Shown: positions 40,693-51,763 of the stretch, in pieces
Position numbering within the stretch: the first letter of the stretch is position 1
Layout: the number at the start of each line of letters is the position of its first letter
DNA from: Lachnospiraceae bacterium
GTDB taxonomy: Bacteria; Bacillota; Clostridia; Lachnospirales; Lachnospiraceae
Assembly: GCA_910575275.1 (NCBI GenBank)
Contig: CAJTEE010000002.1
Span: 496,001-560,000 of the forward strand
Reading direction: 5' to 3'
Length of the DNA: 64,000 nucleotides
Notes under the pieces: generated by a model
Told to the model about the DNA's origin: nothing
Database searches by the model: none
The model's input: the letters and a program-made list of their open reading frames with translations, nothing else
Position numbers and translations under genes: made by a program

Positions 40693-42921
40693 TTACCTCT
40701 TACTGCCCTTTCCGTCCCGTTTGGCCGCCTTGAGCCGTTCGAGATGCACCGGCTTCTCTTTGTAGGTGACCACCTGATCCTGCCGCGGCAGGTATACGTG
40801 TTCCAACGCATCATTGGGATCCAGCCGCATCCCTCGTACACCCCGGCTGTTCTTTTTGAGCACCGGGATCTCCTCTATGGCAAATTTCAAAAACAGGCCC
40901 CTCTCGGACTGTAGGACTACCTCGGTCTCATCATTCATAGGCCGCACCGCGATCAGTCTGTCGTCCTCCGAAAGCTTCGTCGCCGCCACCATGCGGTTTG
41001 CTGTCAGAAATTCCTCACCGCAGACCCGCTTGACAAGCCCCTGCGCCGTCGCGAACAAAAACTGCATTCCCGGAAGCGCCGTCGCAGACGCAGAAAAGAG
41101 GATGCGCTCCTTTGCGCCGTCAAATTTGCTGATATTTTCGATCGGCTGACCCTTATCCTTTAACTTTCCTGCCGGGACATCGGATACCTTGATCTGATGC
41201 AGGGTCCCTGCATCCGTAAAGAAGCACAGTCTGTCATCCGTCATGGCCGGGATCACACGCGCCTGCTCGGCGTCTATCGTCTCCTGATTTCTTTCATAAG
41301 CGCTCTTGTCCAAAAGCTTGCAGTAACCGAAGCGATCCATGACGAAAACCGTCTCCCTGGCCGCTTCTTTGATCTCCTCAAAGACGATTTCCTCCCCATC
41401 CTCGATGACGGTGCGCCGCTTTATGGCAAACTCGGCCCGGATCGCATCCAAATCCGTCTTTAAAACCTCATCCATGTTTTTCTGGCTGGCAAGGATATGC
41501 CGATACTCCCGAATCCGTTTCAGGGTCTCCTTATATGCCTTCTGAAGGGCCAGGATCTCGAGCCCGATGAGCCGGTACAGCCGCATCTCCAGGATCGCCG
41601 TGGCCTGGCGTTCAGTGAAATGAAGCTTTTTCGCATCTTCCTCAAAGCCGCTTTGGCGGAAACGGAGGTTCTTCGTATTGCCCGTCATCAGGCAATCCTT
41701 CGCGTCCTTCATGTTTTTGGAGCCGCGCAGGATTGCAATGATCAAGTCGATCACATCGCACGCCTCGATTAAGCCCTCCTGCACCTCCTTCTTTTCCATC
41801 TCCCGGTTTAAGAGCACATTGTACTTTTTTGTCATATTCCGGTACTGGAACTCCAGGAAGGTGTTTAAAATCTGCTTCAGATTCATGGTTTCGGGCCGCC
41901 CGTCGTCGATCGCCAGCATGTTGACGCCAAAGGTGTCCTCGAGCTTTGTCTTCTTATATAATATGCTTTTGATCCGGTTGACGTCTGCGTCCTTTTTGAG
42001 CTCTAAAACGATGCGGATGCCCTCTTTATTGGACTGGTTGGAAATGTCCACCACATCCGGGAGCTTTTTCGACTCCACCAGATCGCCGATGTCAGCGAGA
42101 AATTTATTGATGCCTGTGCCGATCATCGTATACGGGATCTCCGTGATCACAAGCTTGTCCCGGTCAGACTTGCGCCGCCCAAGCTCCACCTCGGCCCGTC
42201 CGCGCACCTTGATCTTTCCCACCCCGGTCTCGTAGATCGAAAGCAGCTCGCTCTTATTGGCGATAATACCTCCTGTCGGAAAATCCGGCCCCGGAAGATA
42301 CTGCATCAGCTCCTCCACCGTCATAAGGCGGTTGTCAATATAGGCCTTGACCGCGTCTATGACCTCGCCGAGATTGTGCGGCGGGATGCTCGTGCTCATG
42401 CCGACTGCGATACCCTCCGCGCCGTTTACCAAAAGGTTCGGGATACGTACCGGCAAAACCTCCGGCTCGGTCTCCGTCTCGTCATAGTTCGAGACAAATT
42501 CCACAGTCTTATCGAGATCCTTTAAATAGACCTCCTCGGCAAACTTTTTAAGCCTGGCCTCGGTATACCGCATCGCCGCAGCCCCGTCGCCCTCAATGGA
42601 ACCGAAATTGCCGTGGCCGTCCACAAGCGCCATGCCCTTTTTAAAATCCTGCGACAGGACCACCAGTGTCTCATAGATCGAGCTGTCTCCGTGCGGGTGA
42701 TATTTACCCATTGTATCACCGACGATACGCGCCGACTTCCTGTGGGGCTTGTCATGCTCTAAATGGAGCTCGCTCATGTCATACAGCACGCGCCGCTGTA
42801 CCGGCTTTAACCCATCCCTGGCGTCAGGAATCGCGCGGGCCGTAATCACACTCATGGAATAATCCAGATAGCTTTTCTGCATCTCCTCGGAATATTCCGT
42901 TGTCAATATTCTTTCCGCCAT
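40693..42921 (-). CDS. parC: Type II topoisomerase subunit A (ParC/GyrA-like)
   Basis: 742 residues, shorter than a usual GyrA (about 820-840). The breakage-reunion domain has [17 protein letters not shown], the quinolone region [10 protein letters not shown] with the serine retained (quinolone-sensitive pattern), and [11 protein letters not shown] with the catalytic tyrosine near residue 119. [15 protein letters not shown] opens the coiled-coil tower, and the C-terminal blades are shortened. Co-located with the B subunit 43 bases upstream. I cannot decide firmly between ParC and a second gyrase; the short C-terminus favours a topoisomerase IV-like role. Confidence 0.85.
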   Translation of the reverse strand: MAERILTTEYSEEMQKSYLDYSMSVITARAIPDARDGLKPVQRRVLYDMSELHLEHDKPHRKSARIVGDTMGKYHPHGDSSIYETLVVLSQDFKKGMALVDGHGNFGSIEGDGAAAMRYTEARLKKFAEEVYLKDLDKTVEFVSNYDETETEPEVLPVRIPNLLVNGAEGIAVGMSTSIPPHNLGEVIDAVKAYIDNRLMTVEELMQYLPGPDFPTGGIIANKSELLSIYETGVGKIKVRGRAEVELGRRKSDRDKLVITEIPYTMIGTGINKFLADIGDLVESKKLPDVVDISNQSNKEGIRIVLELKKDADVNRIKSILYKKTKLEDTFGVNMLAIDDGRPETMNLKQILNTFLEFQYRNMTKKYNVLLNREMEKKEVQEGLIEACDVIDLIIAILRGSKNMKDAKDCLMTGNTKNLRFRQSGFEEDAKKLHFTERQATAILEMRLYRLIGLEILALQKAYKETLKRIREYRHILASQKNMDEVLKTDLDAIRAEFAIKRRTVIEDGEEIVFEEIKEAARETVFVMDRFGYCKLLDKSAYERNQETIDAEQARVIPAMTDDRLCFFTDAGTLHQIKVSDVPAGKLKDKGQPIENISKFDGAKERILFSASATALPGMQFLFATAQGLVKRVCGEEFLTANRMVAATKLSEDDRLIAVRPMNDETEVVLQSERGLFLKFAIEEIPVLKKNSRGVRGMRLDPNDALEHVYLPRQDQVVTYKEKPVHLERLKAAKRDGKGSKR

Positions 42922-42964
42922 GTTTTTGTTTCTCTCCTTACCTGCGGCAGCCCTTTACCGCCCG

Positions 42965-45001
<2,037 letters not shown>

Positions 45002-45031
45002 TTACCACTATTTTTAAAGGAGCCATTTACC

Positions 45032-45574
45032 ATGAACAAATTTCTTGATCTCTTTCTCACCTTTGCCCGTATCGGTGGACTGACCTTCGGCGGCGGCTAC
45101 GCGATGCTGCCAATCCTACAGCGCGAGGTCGTGGAAAAACGCGGCTGGGCAACAGAGGAAGAATTAATGGACTACTACGCCATCGGGCAGTGCACACCGG
45201 GCATCATCGCCGTCAACACGGCCACCTTCATCGGACAAAAAACCGGAGGTATCATGGGCGGTATCATCGCGACTCTCGGCGTCGTCTTTCCGTCCCTGAT
45301 TATCATCAGCGTCATCGCGGCATTCATTCAAAACTTTGCCGACCTAGCCGTTGTTCAAAACGCCTTTGCAGGAATCCGTGTCTGCGTCTGCGTCCTGATC
45401 TTCAACGCAGTCGTAAAGCTCTGGAAAAAATCCGTTGTTGACAAACGGACCCTCGTGATCTTCCTTCTCATCACGGCAGGCTCGGTCCTCACAGACCTCT
45501 CCCCGATCCTTTTTGTCATCGCTGCGGGAGCGGTCGGCATCCTTTTAAAGAATAAGGAGGTACAGGCGAAATGA
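45032..45574 (+). CDS. Chromate-type (CHR) transporter, short subunit 1
   Basis: 180 residues, one CHR domain: FARIGGLTFGGGYAMLPILQREVV near the start, and YYAIGQCTPGIIAVNTATFIG are the family signatures. Short CHR proteins work as pairs of opposite membrane orientation, and the second subunit overlaps by ATGA. The natural substrate in anaerobes is uncertain; chromate or sulfate efflux is only the family label. AAAGGAG is 9-10 bases before the ATG at 45032. Confidence 0.9.
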   Translation: MNKFLDLFLTFARIGGLTFGGGYAMLPILQREVVEKRGWATEEELMDYYAIGQCTPGIIAVNTATFIGQKTGGIMGGIIATLGVVFPSLIIISVIAAFIQNFADLAVVQNAFAGIRVCVCVLIFNAVVKLWKKSVVDKRTLVIFLLITAGSVLTDLSPILFVIAAGAVGILLKNKEVQAK

Positions 45575-46158
45575 TGCTCTATCTTCAGCTCTTTTATGAA
45601 TTTTTCAAGGCCGGCCTGTTCGCCGTCGGAGGCGGTATGGCGACGCTTCCCTTTCTCTATAATATCTCTGACAAGGCCGGCTGGTTCACCTACGGGCAGC
45701 TTGCGGACATGATCGCCATCTCCGAATCGACCCCGGGCCCGATCGGCGTCAACATGGCGACCTACGTGGGCTTTACCACAGGCGGAATTCCCGGAGCCGT
45801 GATCGCAACCCTGGGCCTCATCACCCCGTCCATCATCATCATTTTGATCATCGCGGGCTTTTTAAAAGCATTCAAAGACAGCAAATACGTACAAAATGCA
45901 TTCTACGGACTCCGTCCGGCCTCAACTGGCCTGATTGCCGCCGCCGGTCTTTCCGTAGTTGCACTCGTACTTTTCCGGAAAGAACTCTACGAGGCAACCG
46001 GAAACCTACTGGACCTCATCAATCTCCAAAACGCGGCCTTGATGGCAGTCCTATATTTCTTCACAGCCCGCTTTAAGAAAACAAAAGGGCTGCACCCAGT
46101 AGCATTCATTGCTGCCTCCGCCGTGATCGGAATCTTATTCCGATTCGCCGGCGTATAA
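45571..46158 (+). CDS. Chromate-type (CHR) transporter, short subunit 2
   Basis: 195 residues, the partner of the preceding gene. It shares the pattern FFKAGLFAVGGGMATLPFLYNI and IAISESTPGPIGVNMATYVGFTTGG. The start ATG overlaps the previous stop (ATGA), a sign of translational coupling and fixed stoichiometry. About five or six hydrophobic segments. The end is followed by a strong terminator. Confidence 0.9.
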   Translation: MMLYLQLFYEFFKAGLFAVGGGMATLPFLYNISDKAGWFTYGQLADMIAISESTPGPIGVNMATYVGFTTGGIPGAVIATLGLITPSIIIILIIAGFLKAFKDSKYVQNAFYGLRPASTGLIAAAGLSVVALVLFRKELYEATGNLLDLINLQNAALMAVLYFFTARFKKTKGLHPVAFIAASAVIGILFRFAGV

Positions 46159-46227
46159 CAAATCAGCTTGCCAAAAATTGGGCTTATACATTTGCACTTC
46201 GTCCCTTCATTCCCGGTGCATCGTAGC

Positions 46228-46271
46228 GGGGGCCGGGCCAGGAAGCAGGACTCCGCCGCCGGCCCCCTTTT
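46228..46271 (+). terminator. Terminator of the CHR transporter pair
   Basis: GGGGGCCGG (46228-46236) pairs with CCGGCCCCC (46259-46267), followed by TTTT. Confidence 0.75.
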
Positions 46272-46407
46272 CACTCACCACATTTTTATACAAATTCTCA
46301 TCATAAAAATACAAAAAACACATGACTTTTCCACAAAAATATAGTATACTGACAGCAACAAGAAAAAAGCCCCTGCCCCAAGGCATGGGCAAGGAGGTCC
46401 CTTACCT

Positions 46408-47934
46408 ATGGAAGAAACAAAAGCTCAAAAAAAGAAATTCCAGACCCCGCACACCTACATTATCATCTTCGGGGTCATCTTGTTCGCCGTATTCCTGACC
46501 TTCTTCATTCCGCTCGGAAAATATGACACCATGGAAGTCACCTATGTCCAGCCAAACGGAACCGAACGCACACGAACCGTCCTGGACCCAGACAGCTTCA
46601 CCTACGTGCTGGATGAAAGCGGAAACAAGGTCACAAAAGTAGCCCCCTTATTCGGCACCGAAGACTTTGGTGGACAGGGCATTTTGAACTTCGTCTTTGA
46701 AGGTATGACGGTCGGTGATAAAAACGGGACTGCGGTCGGGATCATCGCATTTATCCTTGTTGTCGGCGGTTCATTCGGAATTATCCTGCGGACGGGAGCC
46801 GTGGAAAGCGGCATTATGCGCATCATTTCCATTACCAAAGGAAAAGAAATCGTTGTAATCCCGATTCTCATAACGATCTTTTCCCTCGGCGGGGCCGTTT
46901 TCGGTATGTCCGAGGAGACGATTCCCTTTGTCATGGTAATCGTCCCCATGGCGATCGCGATGGGATATGATGCGGTTGTCGGCATTATGTGCTCCTATGT
47001 GGCAGCCCAGATCGGCTTCGGTACATCCTGGCAGAATCCCTTCAGCGTAGCGATCGCACAGGGAATCTCCGGCCTCCAGGTTATGTCCGGCGCATGGTTT
47101 CGGATTCCTGTGTGGATCCTCTTTACGGCGCTCGCCTGCATTTTCACTATGCGTTATGCAACCAAGGTAAAAAAGAATCCCCGAATCTCTGTATCCTATG
47201 AAACGGACTACGCCTACCGCACCGATTTCTCCAGTGAGGATAAAAAGAATCTTCCCTTCACGCTCGGACATAAGCTGGTGCTTTTGACCGTGGCGGCCTG
47301 CATGGTATGGACCATCTGGGGCGTTGTCTACAAGGGCTATTACATTCCCGAGATTGCCTCGCAGTTCTTTGTAATGGGGCTTATCTCCGGCATTATCGGC
47401 ATTATGTTTCATTTAAATGACATGCGTCTTAACGACATTGCAACCTCGTTTAATCAGGGTGCTTCCGACCTTCTGGGCGCTGCGCTCTGTGTCGGAATGG
47501 CGCAGGGAATCCTGATCGTTCTTGGAGGCACTAGCCCCACAGACGGCACCGTGCTCAACACGATCCTGCATTCCATCAGCCAGGCCATGCAGAACTTTCC
47601 GCCGGTCATCTCCGCGTGGTTTATGTACGTCTTCCAGGCCATCTTTAACTTTTTCGTCGTCTCCGGCTCCGGACAGGCCTCTTTGACAATGCCGATCATG
47701 GCTCCTCTCTCCGATCTGATCGGTGTTGAGCGTCAGGTAGCTGTCCTTGCCTTCCAGTTCGGCGACGCCTTCACAAACTGCATCGTCCCGACCTCCGGCT
47801 GCCTGATCGGTGTGTTGGCTGCTTCCCGTTTGGACTGGAGCCAGTGGGCCAAATTCCAGATCAAATTCCAGGGCATGATGTTTGTGCTCTCTACGGCGGC
47901 AATTATCCTGGCGGTCCTGTTGGGATTGTCATAA
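46408..47934 (+). CDS. YfcC-family (C4-dicarboxylate carrier type) membrane transporter
   Basis: 508 residues, about 11-12 hydrophobic helices. The family core is VGIIAFILVVGGSFGIILRTGAVESGIMRI, GAVFGMSEETIPFVMVIVPMAIAMGYD and the C-terminal SGSGQASLTMPIMAPLSDLIGVERQVAVLAFQFGDAFTNCIVPTSG. It belongs with DcuC/YfcC/ArcD-like carriers (PF03606), which move dicarboxylates, amino acids or short peptides. No neighbouring catabolic gene identifies the substrate. AAGGAGG is 8-10 bases before the ATG, preceded by a small TGCCC/GGGCA hairpin that could modulate ribosome access. TATACT at about 46340 may be the -10. Confidence 0.88.
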   Translation: MEETKAQKKKFQTPHTYIIIFGVILFAVFLTFFIPLGKYDTMEVTYVQPNGTERTRTVLDPDSFTYVLDESGNKVTKVAPLFGTEDFGGQGILNFVFEGMTVGDKNGTAVGIIAFILVVGGSFGIILRTGAVESGIMRIISITKGKEIVVIPILITIFSLGGAVFGMSEETIPFVMVIVPMAIAMGYDAVVGIMCSYVAAQIGFGTSWQNPFSVAIAQGISGLQVMSGAWFRIPVWILFTALACIFTMRYATKVKKNPRISVSYETDYAYRTDFSSEDKKNLPFTLGHKLVLLTVAACMVWTIWGVVYKGYYIPEIASQFFVMGLISGIIGIMFHLNDMRLNDIATSFNQGASDLLGAALCVGMAQGILIVLGGTSPTDGTVLNTILHSISQAMQNFPPVISAWFMYVFQAIFNFFVVSGSGQASLTMPIMAPLSDLIGVERQVAVLAFQFGDAFTNCIVPTSGCLIGVLAASRLDWSQWAKFQIKFQGMMFVLSTAAIILAVLLGLS

Positions 47935-47998
47935 AAAAGTGCGCATCCTCGCGAAGCGTTTTTTGTATCATAGGACGCACTTGCCTATGATATAAAAT

Positions 47999-48036
47999 AA
48001 GCCTGCCGGATCCGTTCGGATCCATGGCAGGCTTTT
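47999..48036. terminator. Strong bidirectional terminator
   Basis: AAGCCTGCC-GGATCC and GGATCC-GGCAGGCTT form a stem of about 15 bp around GTTC. It is followed by TTTT, with AATAA on the other side. It separates the convergent YfcC-type and DUF4340 genes. Upstream, TATCATAGG/CCTATGATA (about 47966-47993) forms a second 9-bp dyad. Confidence 0.8.
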
Positions 48037-48061
48037 ATCATGTTTTTTTATCCGGGAACGG

Positions 48062-49012
48062 CTACTCTGCCTCCTGCAGATTCAATAACTCGCTCACGAT
48101 CTCATACTCTGCAACGCCGATCATCCTGGAGCCGGCAAGCTGTACGTAGCAGAGCGTTCCTTCGGCGTTCGCGAATCCGCCCACATAGACGGTCAGAGAG
48201 CGAGTCTCCCCGTTTACCGTAAGCTCCGCCTGGAATGTCATTCTCGCATCCTCTGTAAGCTCCGCTGACACAAGCTCCTGTGACTGCGCATAATAGGAAG
48301 CAAACTCCTGCGGTTTCAGACGGCTGATTCCCGACGCAATTCTTGTCATGGCCTCCGTATCCGAAGGCTTGTACTGTACCGTCTCTCCTCCGGCCGTTAT
48401 GACAACCGATTTAAGATCCGCGGCCGTCACATTCAGATCAAGACTGTCCCGGATCACAAGGGAATTATAGTCAAAAATCAGCGAATCTCCTAATGAACCC
48501 GGAATTGTATAAACTGCCCCGTCATCGAGAGAGGCATAATAATTGCCCGCTGCATCCCTATCACCGATGGATATATTTGTCTCTCCCTTCTGGCCGTCCG
48601 TGATATAGACCGTGTAGGCCGGGCTGTCAAGGCCATACGCTTCAAGATTCTGCGCTTGATCCTCTTTTGTAAGTGCCGAGAGCTTCAAAAAGCCCTGCGC
48701 CATCGCGTCAAACCGCTCCTGATTGAGCGGAATCGCCGTGTCCATCGCGTCGATCCAGGTGCCCTCCTTCCATTTAAAAATCATATCCGTATCCGCACTG
48801 CTATAGCAAAAGTCGATCGGATTTTCCAGATTTAAAATCGAGATCTTTGCCCCTGCCGTATCCGCAGGGGCCGCCTCATCAATCAGCTTCGTGAGCTCCA
48901 CTGCCGGCGCTGTCGAAACGGCCGGACCTGCGTCTGCTTTGTTCCCACAGCCGGAAAGAGTGAGCGCTATGCCTGCCGCAGCAGCCATCGTCAAGATTCT
49001 GTATGGTTTCAT
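48062..49012 (-). CDS. DUF4340 lipoprotein
   Basis: 316 residues from MKPYRILTMAAAAG. Signal peptide with lipobox LSGC. The mature part has the DUF4340 pattern: IDFCYSSADTDMIFKWKEGTWIDAMDTAIPLNQERFDAM, YGLDSPAYTVYITDGQKG and GNYYASLDDGAVYTI. Many relatives sit with ABC-type gliding or export genes, but none is nearby. The start could be 49018 (2 codons earlier); both follow GGAAGGA. Role unknown; it would be an outer-face lipoprotein. The 49013-49321 gap upstream holds one family C repeat and no gene. Confidence 0.75.
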   Translation of the reverse strand: MKPYRILTMAAAAGIALTLSGCGNKADAGPAVSTAPAVELTKLIDEAAPADTAGAKISILNLENPIDFCYSSADTDMIFKWKEGTWIDAMDTAIPLNQERFDAMAQGFLKLSALTKEDQAQNLEAYGLDSPAYTVYITDGQKGETNISIGDRDAAGNYYASLDDGAVYTIPGSLGDSLIFDYNSLVIRDSLDLNVTAADLKSVVITAGGETVQYKPSDTEAMTRIASGISRLKPQEFASYYAQSQELVSAELTEDARMTFQAELTVNGETRSLTVYVGGFANAEGTLCYVQLAGSRMIGVAEYEIVSELLNLQEAE

Positions 49013-49209
49013 GTACATTCTTCCTTCCGTTTTACTTTTTTGTATGGCCATTATAACAGTATAATGTGTCCTTTGTGTGAAACACTTCGCACATCATACC
49101 ACAGCTCAACTAAAAATGCAAGCATCGGCAGTCACGCTCTCTTACGGCAAATTTTATTTTTGTAAGATGGATTGTAACCGTTCAGTCTATGGCTTCCCTA
49201 TTACGGCGG

Positions 49210-49281
49210 ATTCCTGCATCTATACACGACAAAAATCAATGCAGGAAACGTCACAGGAAAAAGATTGATGACGTTTCCTAT
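49210..49281 (+). repeat. Intergenic dyad repeat, family C, copy 3 (right half)
   Basis: GCAGGAAACGTCA and ATGACGTTTCCTAT match the right part of the copy at 31980-32123. In addition TTCCTGCA (49211) pairs with TGCAGGAA (49239-49246). The left terminus is lost. Confidence 0.5.
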
Positions 49282-49321
49282 CGCTGATGTCAGGGACGCT
49301 TAATGATCGCTTGAACGCAGC

Positions 49322-50350
49322 TCACACTCCCTCCGCGATCTCATAAATAAGCTGTTCGGATTCTTCCCATCCCAGGCATGGATCTGTAATGGATTTTCCG
49401 TATATGTGCTCACCGATCTTCTGACAGCCTGATTCCAGATAGCTCTCCACCATAACGCCTTTTACAAAGTCACGGATCTCCGTCGAGTGGCGGCGGCTGT
49501 GAAGTACCTCCTTCACGATCCGGATCTGCTCTCTGTAGCGTTTATCGGAATTCGAATGATTTGCGTCCACAATGCAGGCCGGATTCACCAGCTCTCTCTC
49601 CCCGTACAGCCTCATCAGAAGCTCTAAATCTTCATAATGGTAATTGGGCAGGCATTGCCCGTGCTTATTGACGGCCCCACGCAGGATCGTATGGGTCAGA
49701 GGATTTCCCGAGGTCTGTACCTCTCTTGTGCGATAAATGAAATCATGCCCATGCTGGGATGCGTATACGGCATTCAGCATCACGCTTAAATCACCGCTGG
49801 TCGGATTTTTCATCCCTACCGGCACATCCACGCCGCTGCATGTCAGACGGTGCTGCTGATTCTCGACAGAACGGGCACCGATCGCAATATATGACAGCAC
49901 ATCGGACAGGTAACTGAAATTCTCCGGATACAGCATCTCATCCGCCGTCGTAAAGCCATAATCCTCAATCGCCCGCATATGGAGCCTGCGGATCGCCACC
50001 AGGCCCTCGTACATGTTGGGCTTCTTCTCCGGGTCCGGCTGATGCAGCATTCCCTTATAACCGCCGCCCGTCGTCCGAGGCTTATTTGTATACACACGCG
50101 GGATCAGAATCAGCGTATCTTTTACCCGTTCGTACACTCTGGCGAGCCGCTCCATATACTCGCAGACCGCATCCTCCCGGTCTGCAGAACATGGTCCGAT
50201 AATCACGAGAAATTTCTGATTTTTCCCGGTAAACAATTCTGCAATCTCTTTGTCTTTCTTGGCCTTTCTCTCCACGGACTCCGGCTTCAGCGGAAATTCC
50301 GCCTTAATCTCCTCAGGGGTCGGAAGCAGGCTCCTCTCAATAAACGACAT
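49322..50350 (-). CDS. aroF: 3-deoxy-7-phosphoheptulonate (DAHP) synthase, class I
   Basis: 342 residues, AroFGH type. It condenses phosphoenolpyruvate and erythrose-4-phosphate, the entry to aromatic amino acid synthesis. VIIGPCSADREDAV holds the metal-binding cysteine, and RVYTNKPRTTGGGYKGML matches the substrate loop. MLYPENFSYLSDVLSYIAIGARSVENQQHR and VDANHSNSDK complete the site. A hairpin of 12 perfect base pairs lies in the 77-base gap upstream of its start and might act as an attenuator. No other aro genes are adjacent. Confidence 0.94.
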   Translation of the reverse strand: MSFIERSLLPTPEEIKAEFPLKPESVERKAKKDKEIAELFTGKNQKFLVIIGPCSADREDAVCEYMERLARVYERVKDTLILIPRVYTNKPRTTGGGYKGMLHQPDPEKKPNMYEGLVAIRRLHMRAIEDYGFTTADEMLYPENFSYLSDVLSYIAIGARSVENQQHRLTCSGVDVPVGMKNPTSGDLSVMLNAVYASQHGHDFIYRTREVQTSGNPLTHTILRGAVNKHGQCLPNYHYEDLELLMRLYGERELVNPACIVDANHSNSDKRYREQIRIVKEVLHSRRHSTEIRDFVKGVMVESYLESGCQKIGEHIYGKSITDPCLGWEESEQLIYEIAEGV

Positions 50351-50378
50351 GGTCTTTTTCCCGCCTTTTTGTATGCTC

Positions 50379-50416
50379 GCAGCAGGCCGGCATCGGATCT
50401 TTTACCGGCCTGCTGC
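50379..50416 (-). promoter_or_regulatory. Hairpin upstream of the DAHP synthase gene
   Basis: GCAGCAGGCCGG (50379-50390) and CCGGCCTGCTGC (50405-50416) pair perfectly. On the minus strand no T run follows; on the plus strand ATGCTTTT does. It could act as a structural attenuator or as a terminator of low efficiency. Confidence 0.5.
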
Positions 50417-50427
50417 ATGCTTTTATC

Positions 50428-51555
50428 TTACTCCAGAGTCTGCGCTGTTTGCTCCAGATACTTCGTTATCGGCAGATGCTGCGGGCACTGACCCTCGCAC
50501 TGGCCGCATTTTATACATTCAGAGGCTTTTCCCATTCCCAATGTTTCCGTAAATCGCACATAGGCGTTTTTGGACCGGGAAACCTGCGGATCTCCGAATT
50601 TGCTGATTTCATTCATCAGCTTAAAGTAATCGGGAATCGCGATTTTTTTCGGGCAGCCGTCCACACAATATCGGCATGCGGTACAGGCAATGCTCGCCTT
50701 TTCCCGGATACATGCCGCGGCCTGCTGCACCGTTTCTTTTTCCGCGTCTGTAAGGGGCTTAAATTCACGCATATAGGAGAGATTGTCCTCCATCTGCTCC
50801 GGACTGCTCATTCCGGACAGGACCATAACCACTTTCTCCAGGGAAGCCGCATACCGCACAGCCCAGGAGGCCGCTGACTGGTTTGGAGCCGCCTCCTTAA
50901 ACAGATGGTCTGCATCCTCCGTAATATTTGCCAGAAGGCCGCCCTTGACCGGCTCCATGACGATCACCGGCTTGTTGTGCCTGACACAGATCTCATAGCA
51001 TCTGCGCGCCTGCACATCGGGGTCTTCCCAGTCGATATAATTAAGCTGAAGCTGTACAACCTCCATTTCCGGATGTTTTGTAAGAATCTCATCCAGCACC
51101 TCGGGCTTGTCATGGAACGAGAATCCGACATGTCGGATCTTCCCTTCCGCCTTCTTCCCCGCCGCAAATTCAAACGCCCCGATTGATTCCGCCAGCTCCA
51201 GATACTCCTTCTTCATGGCATGCAGCAGATAATAATCAAAATATTCAACCCCGCAGCGCTCTAACTGGCCGGAGAAAAACTCCTCAAGCTTATCGGCCTC
51301 CTTAACCATGGAAAAGCTCAGCTTATTCGTAATCGTATATGATTCTCTTGCAAACCGCTTCGCCACACACTCGCGAAATGCGATCTCACTGTTCCCGCCT
51401 CCGTGATAAGGTGCCGCCGTATCAAAATATGTAAATCCTTCTGCTATGAACCGGTCTGCCATCTTACAAAAAGTTCCATAATCCACCTTCGTACTGTCCG
51501 ATTCTTCTGAAAGCGGCAGTCTCATCAGGCCAAAGCCTAATTTTTTTGCATTCAT
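50428..51555 (-). CDS. Aldo/keto reductase with C-terminal ferredoxin domain
   Basis: 375 residues. Residues 1-280 form the aldo/keto reductase barrel (GFGLMRLP, YFDTAAPYHGGGNSE with Asp and Tyr, YYLLHAM). The C-terminus carries two 4Fe-4S motifs: CTACRYCVDGCP and CIKCGQCEGQCP. This architecture is common in anaerobic Clostridia, where the clusters may pass electrons to the NADPH-type active site. Substrate unknown. AAGGAGG lies 10 bases before the ATG. Confidence 0.92.
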   Translation of the reverse strand: MNAKKLGFGLMRLPLSEESDSTKVDYGTFCKMADRFIAEGFTYFDTAAPYHGGGNSEIAFRECVAKRFARESYTITNKLSFSMVKEADKLEEFFSGQLERCGVEYFDYYLLHAMKKEYLELAESIGAFEFAAGKKAEGKIRHVGFSFHDKPEVLDEILTKHPEMEVVQLQLNYIDWEDPDVQARRCYEICVRHNKPVIVMEPVKGGLLANITEDADHLFKEAAPNQSAASWAVRYAASLEKVVMVLSGMSSPEQMEDNLSYMREFKPLTDAEKETVQQAAACIREKASIACTACRYCVDGCPKKIAIPDYFKLMNEISKFGDPQVSRSKNAYVRFTETLGMGKASECIKCGQCEGQCPQHLPITKYLEQTAQTLE

Positions 51556-51662
51556 TTTCTATGCCCCTCCTTGATCATGCAGCTTATTCTCCCCATAAGC
51601 CGGTTTCCGATTTCCTGTTCAACAATCTCTCTCGGGATTCCAGCATTCCCTTCGGGCATGTT

Positions 51663-51763
51663 GGCCCTCCGGGGGATGCACACGATTTGCTCCGGTATTT
51701 GTTCTTTCCTTCGGAAGAACGCAAATCGGCGCGGTATAATCTCTTTTCGAGATTATACCTTAT
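51663..51763 (+). repeat. Intergenic dyad repeat, family C, copy 4 (divergent ends)
   Basis: GGCCCTCCGGGGGATGCACACGATTTGC and the partner GCAAATCGGCGC match the middle of the 31980 copy. It ends in the perfect dyad GGTATAATCTC/GAGATTATACC. It lies directly after the MFS gene stop (51763). Confidence 0.45.

Noticed and set aside
47939-47994. Third family B repeat copy
   Set aside because: It begins AAAAAAGTGCGC and holds a TATCATAGG dyad, but the rest does not match the B ends; only a loose resemblance.
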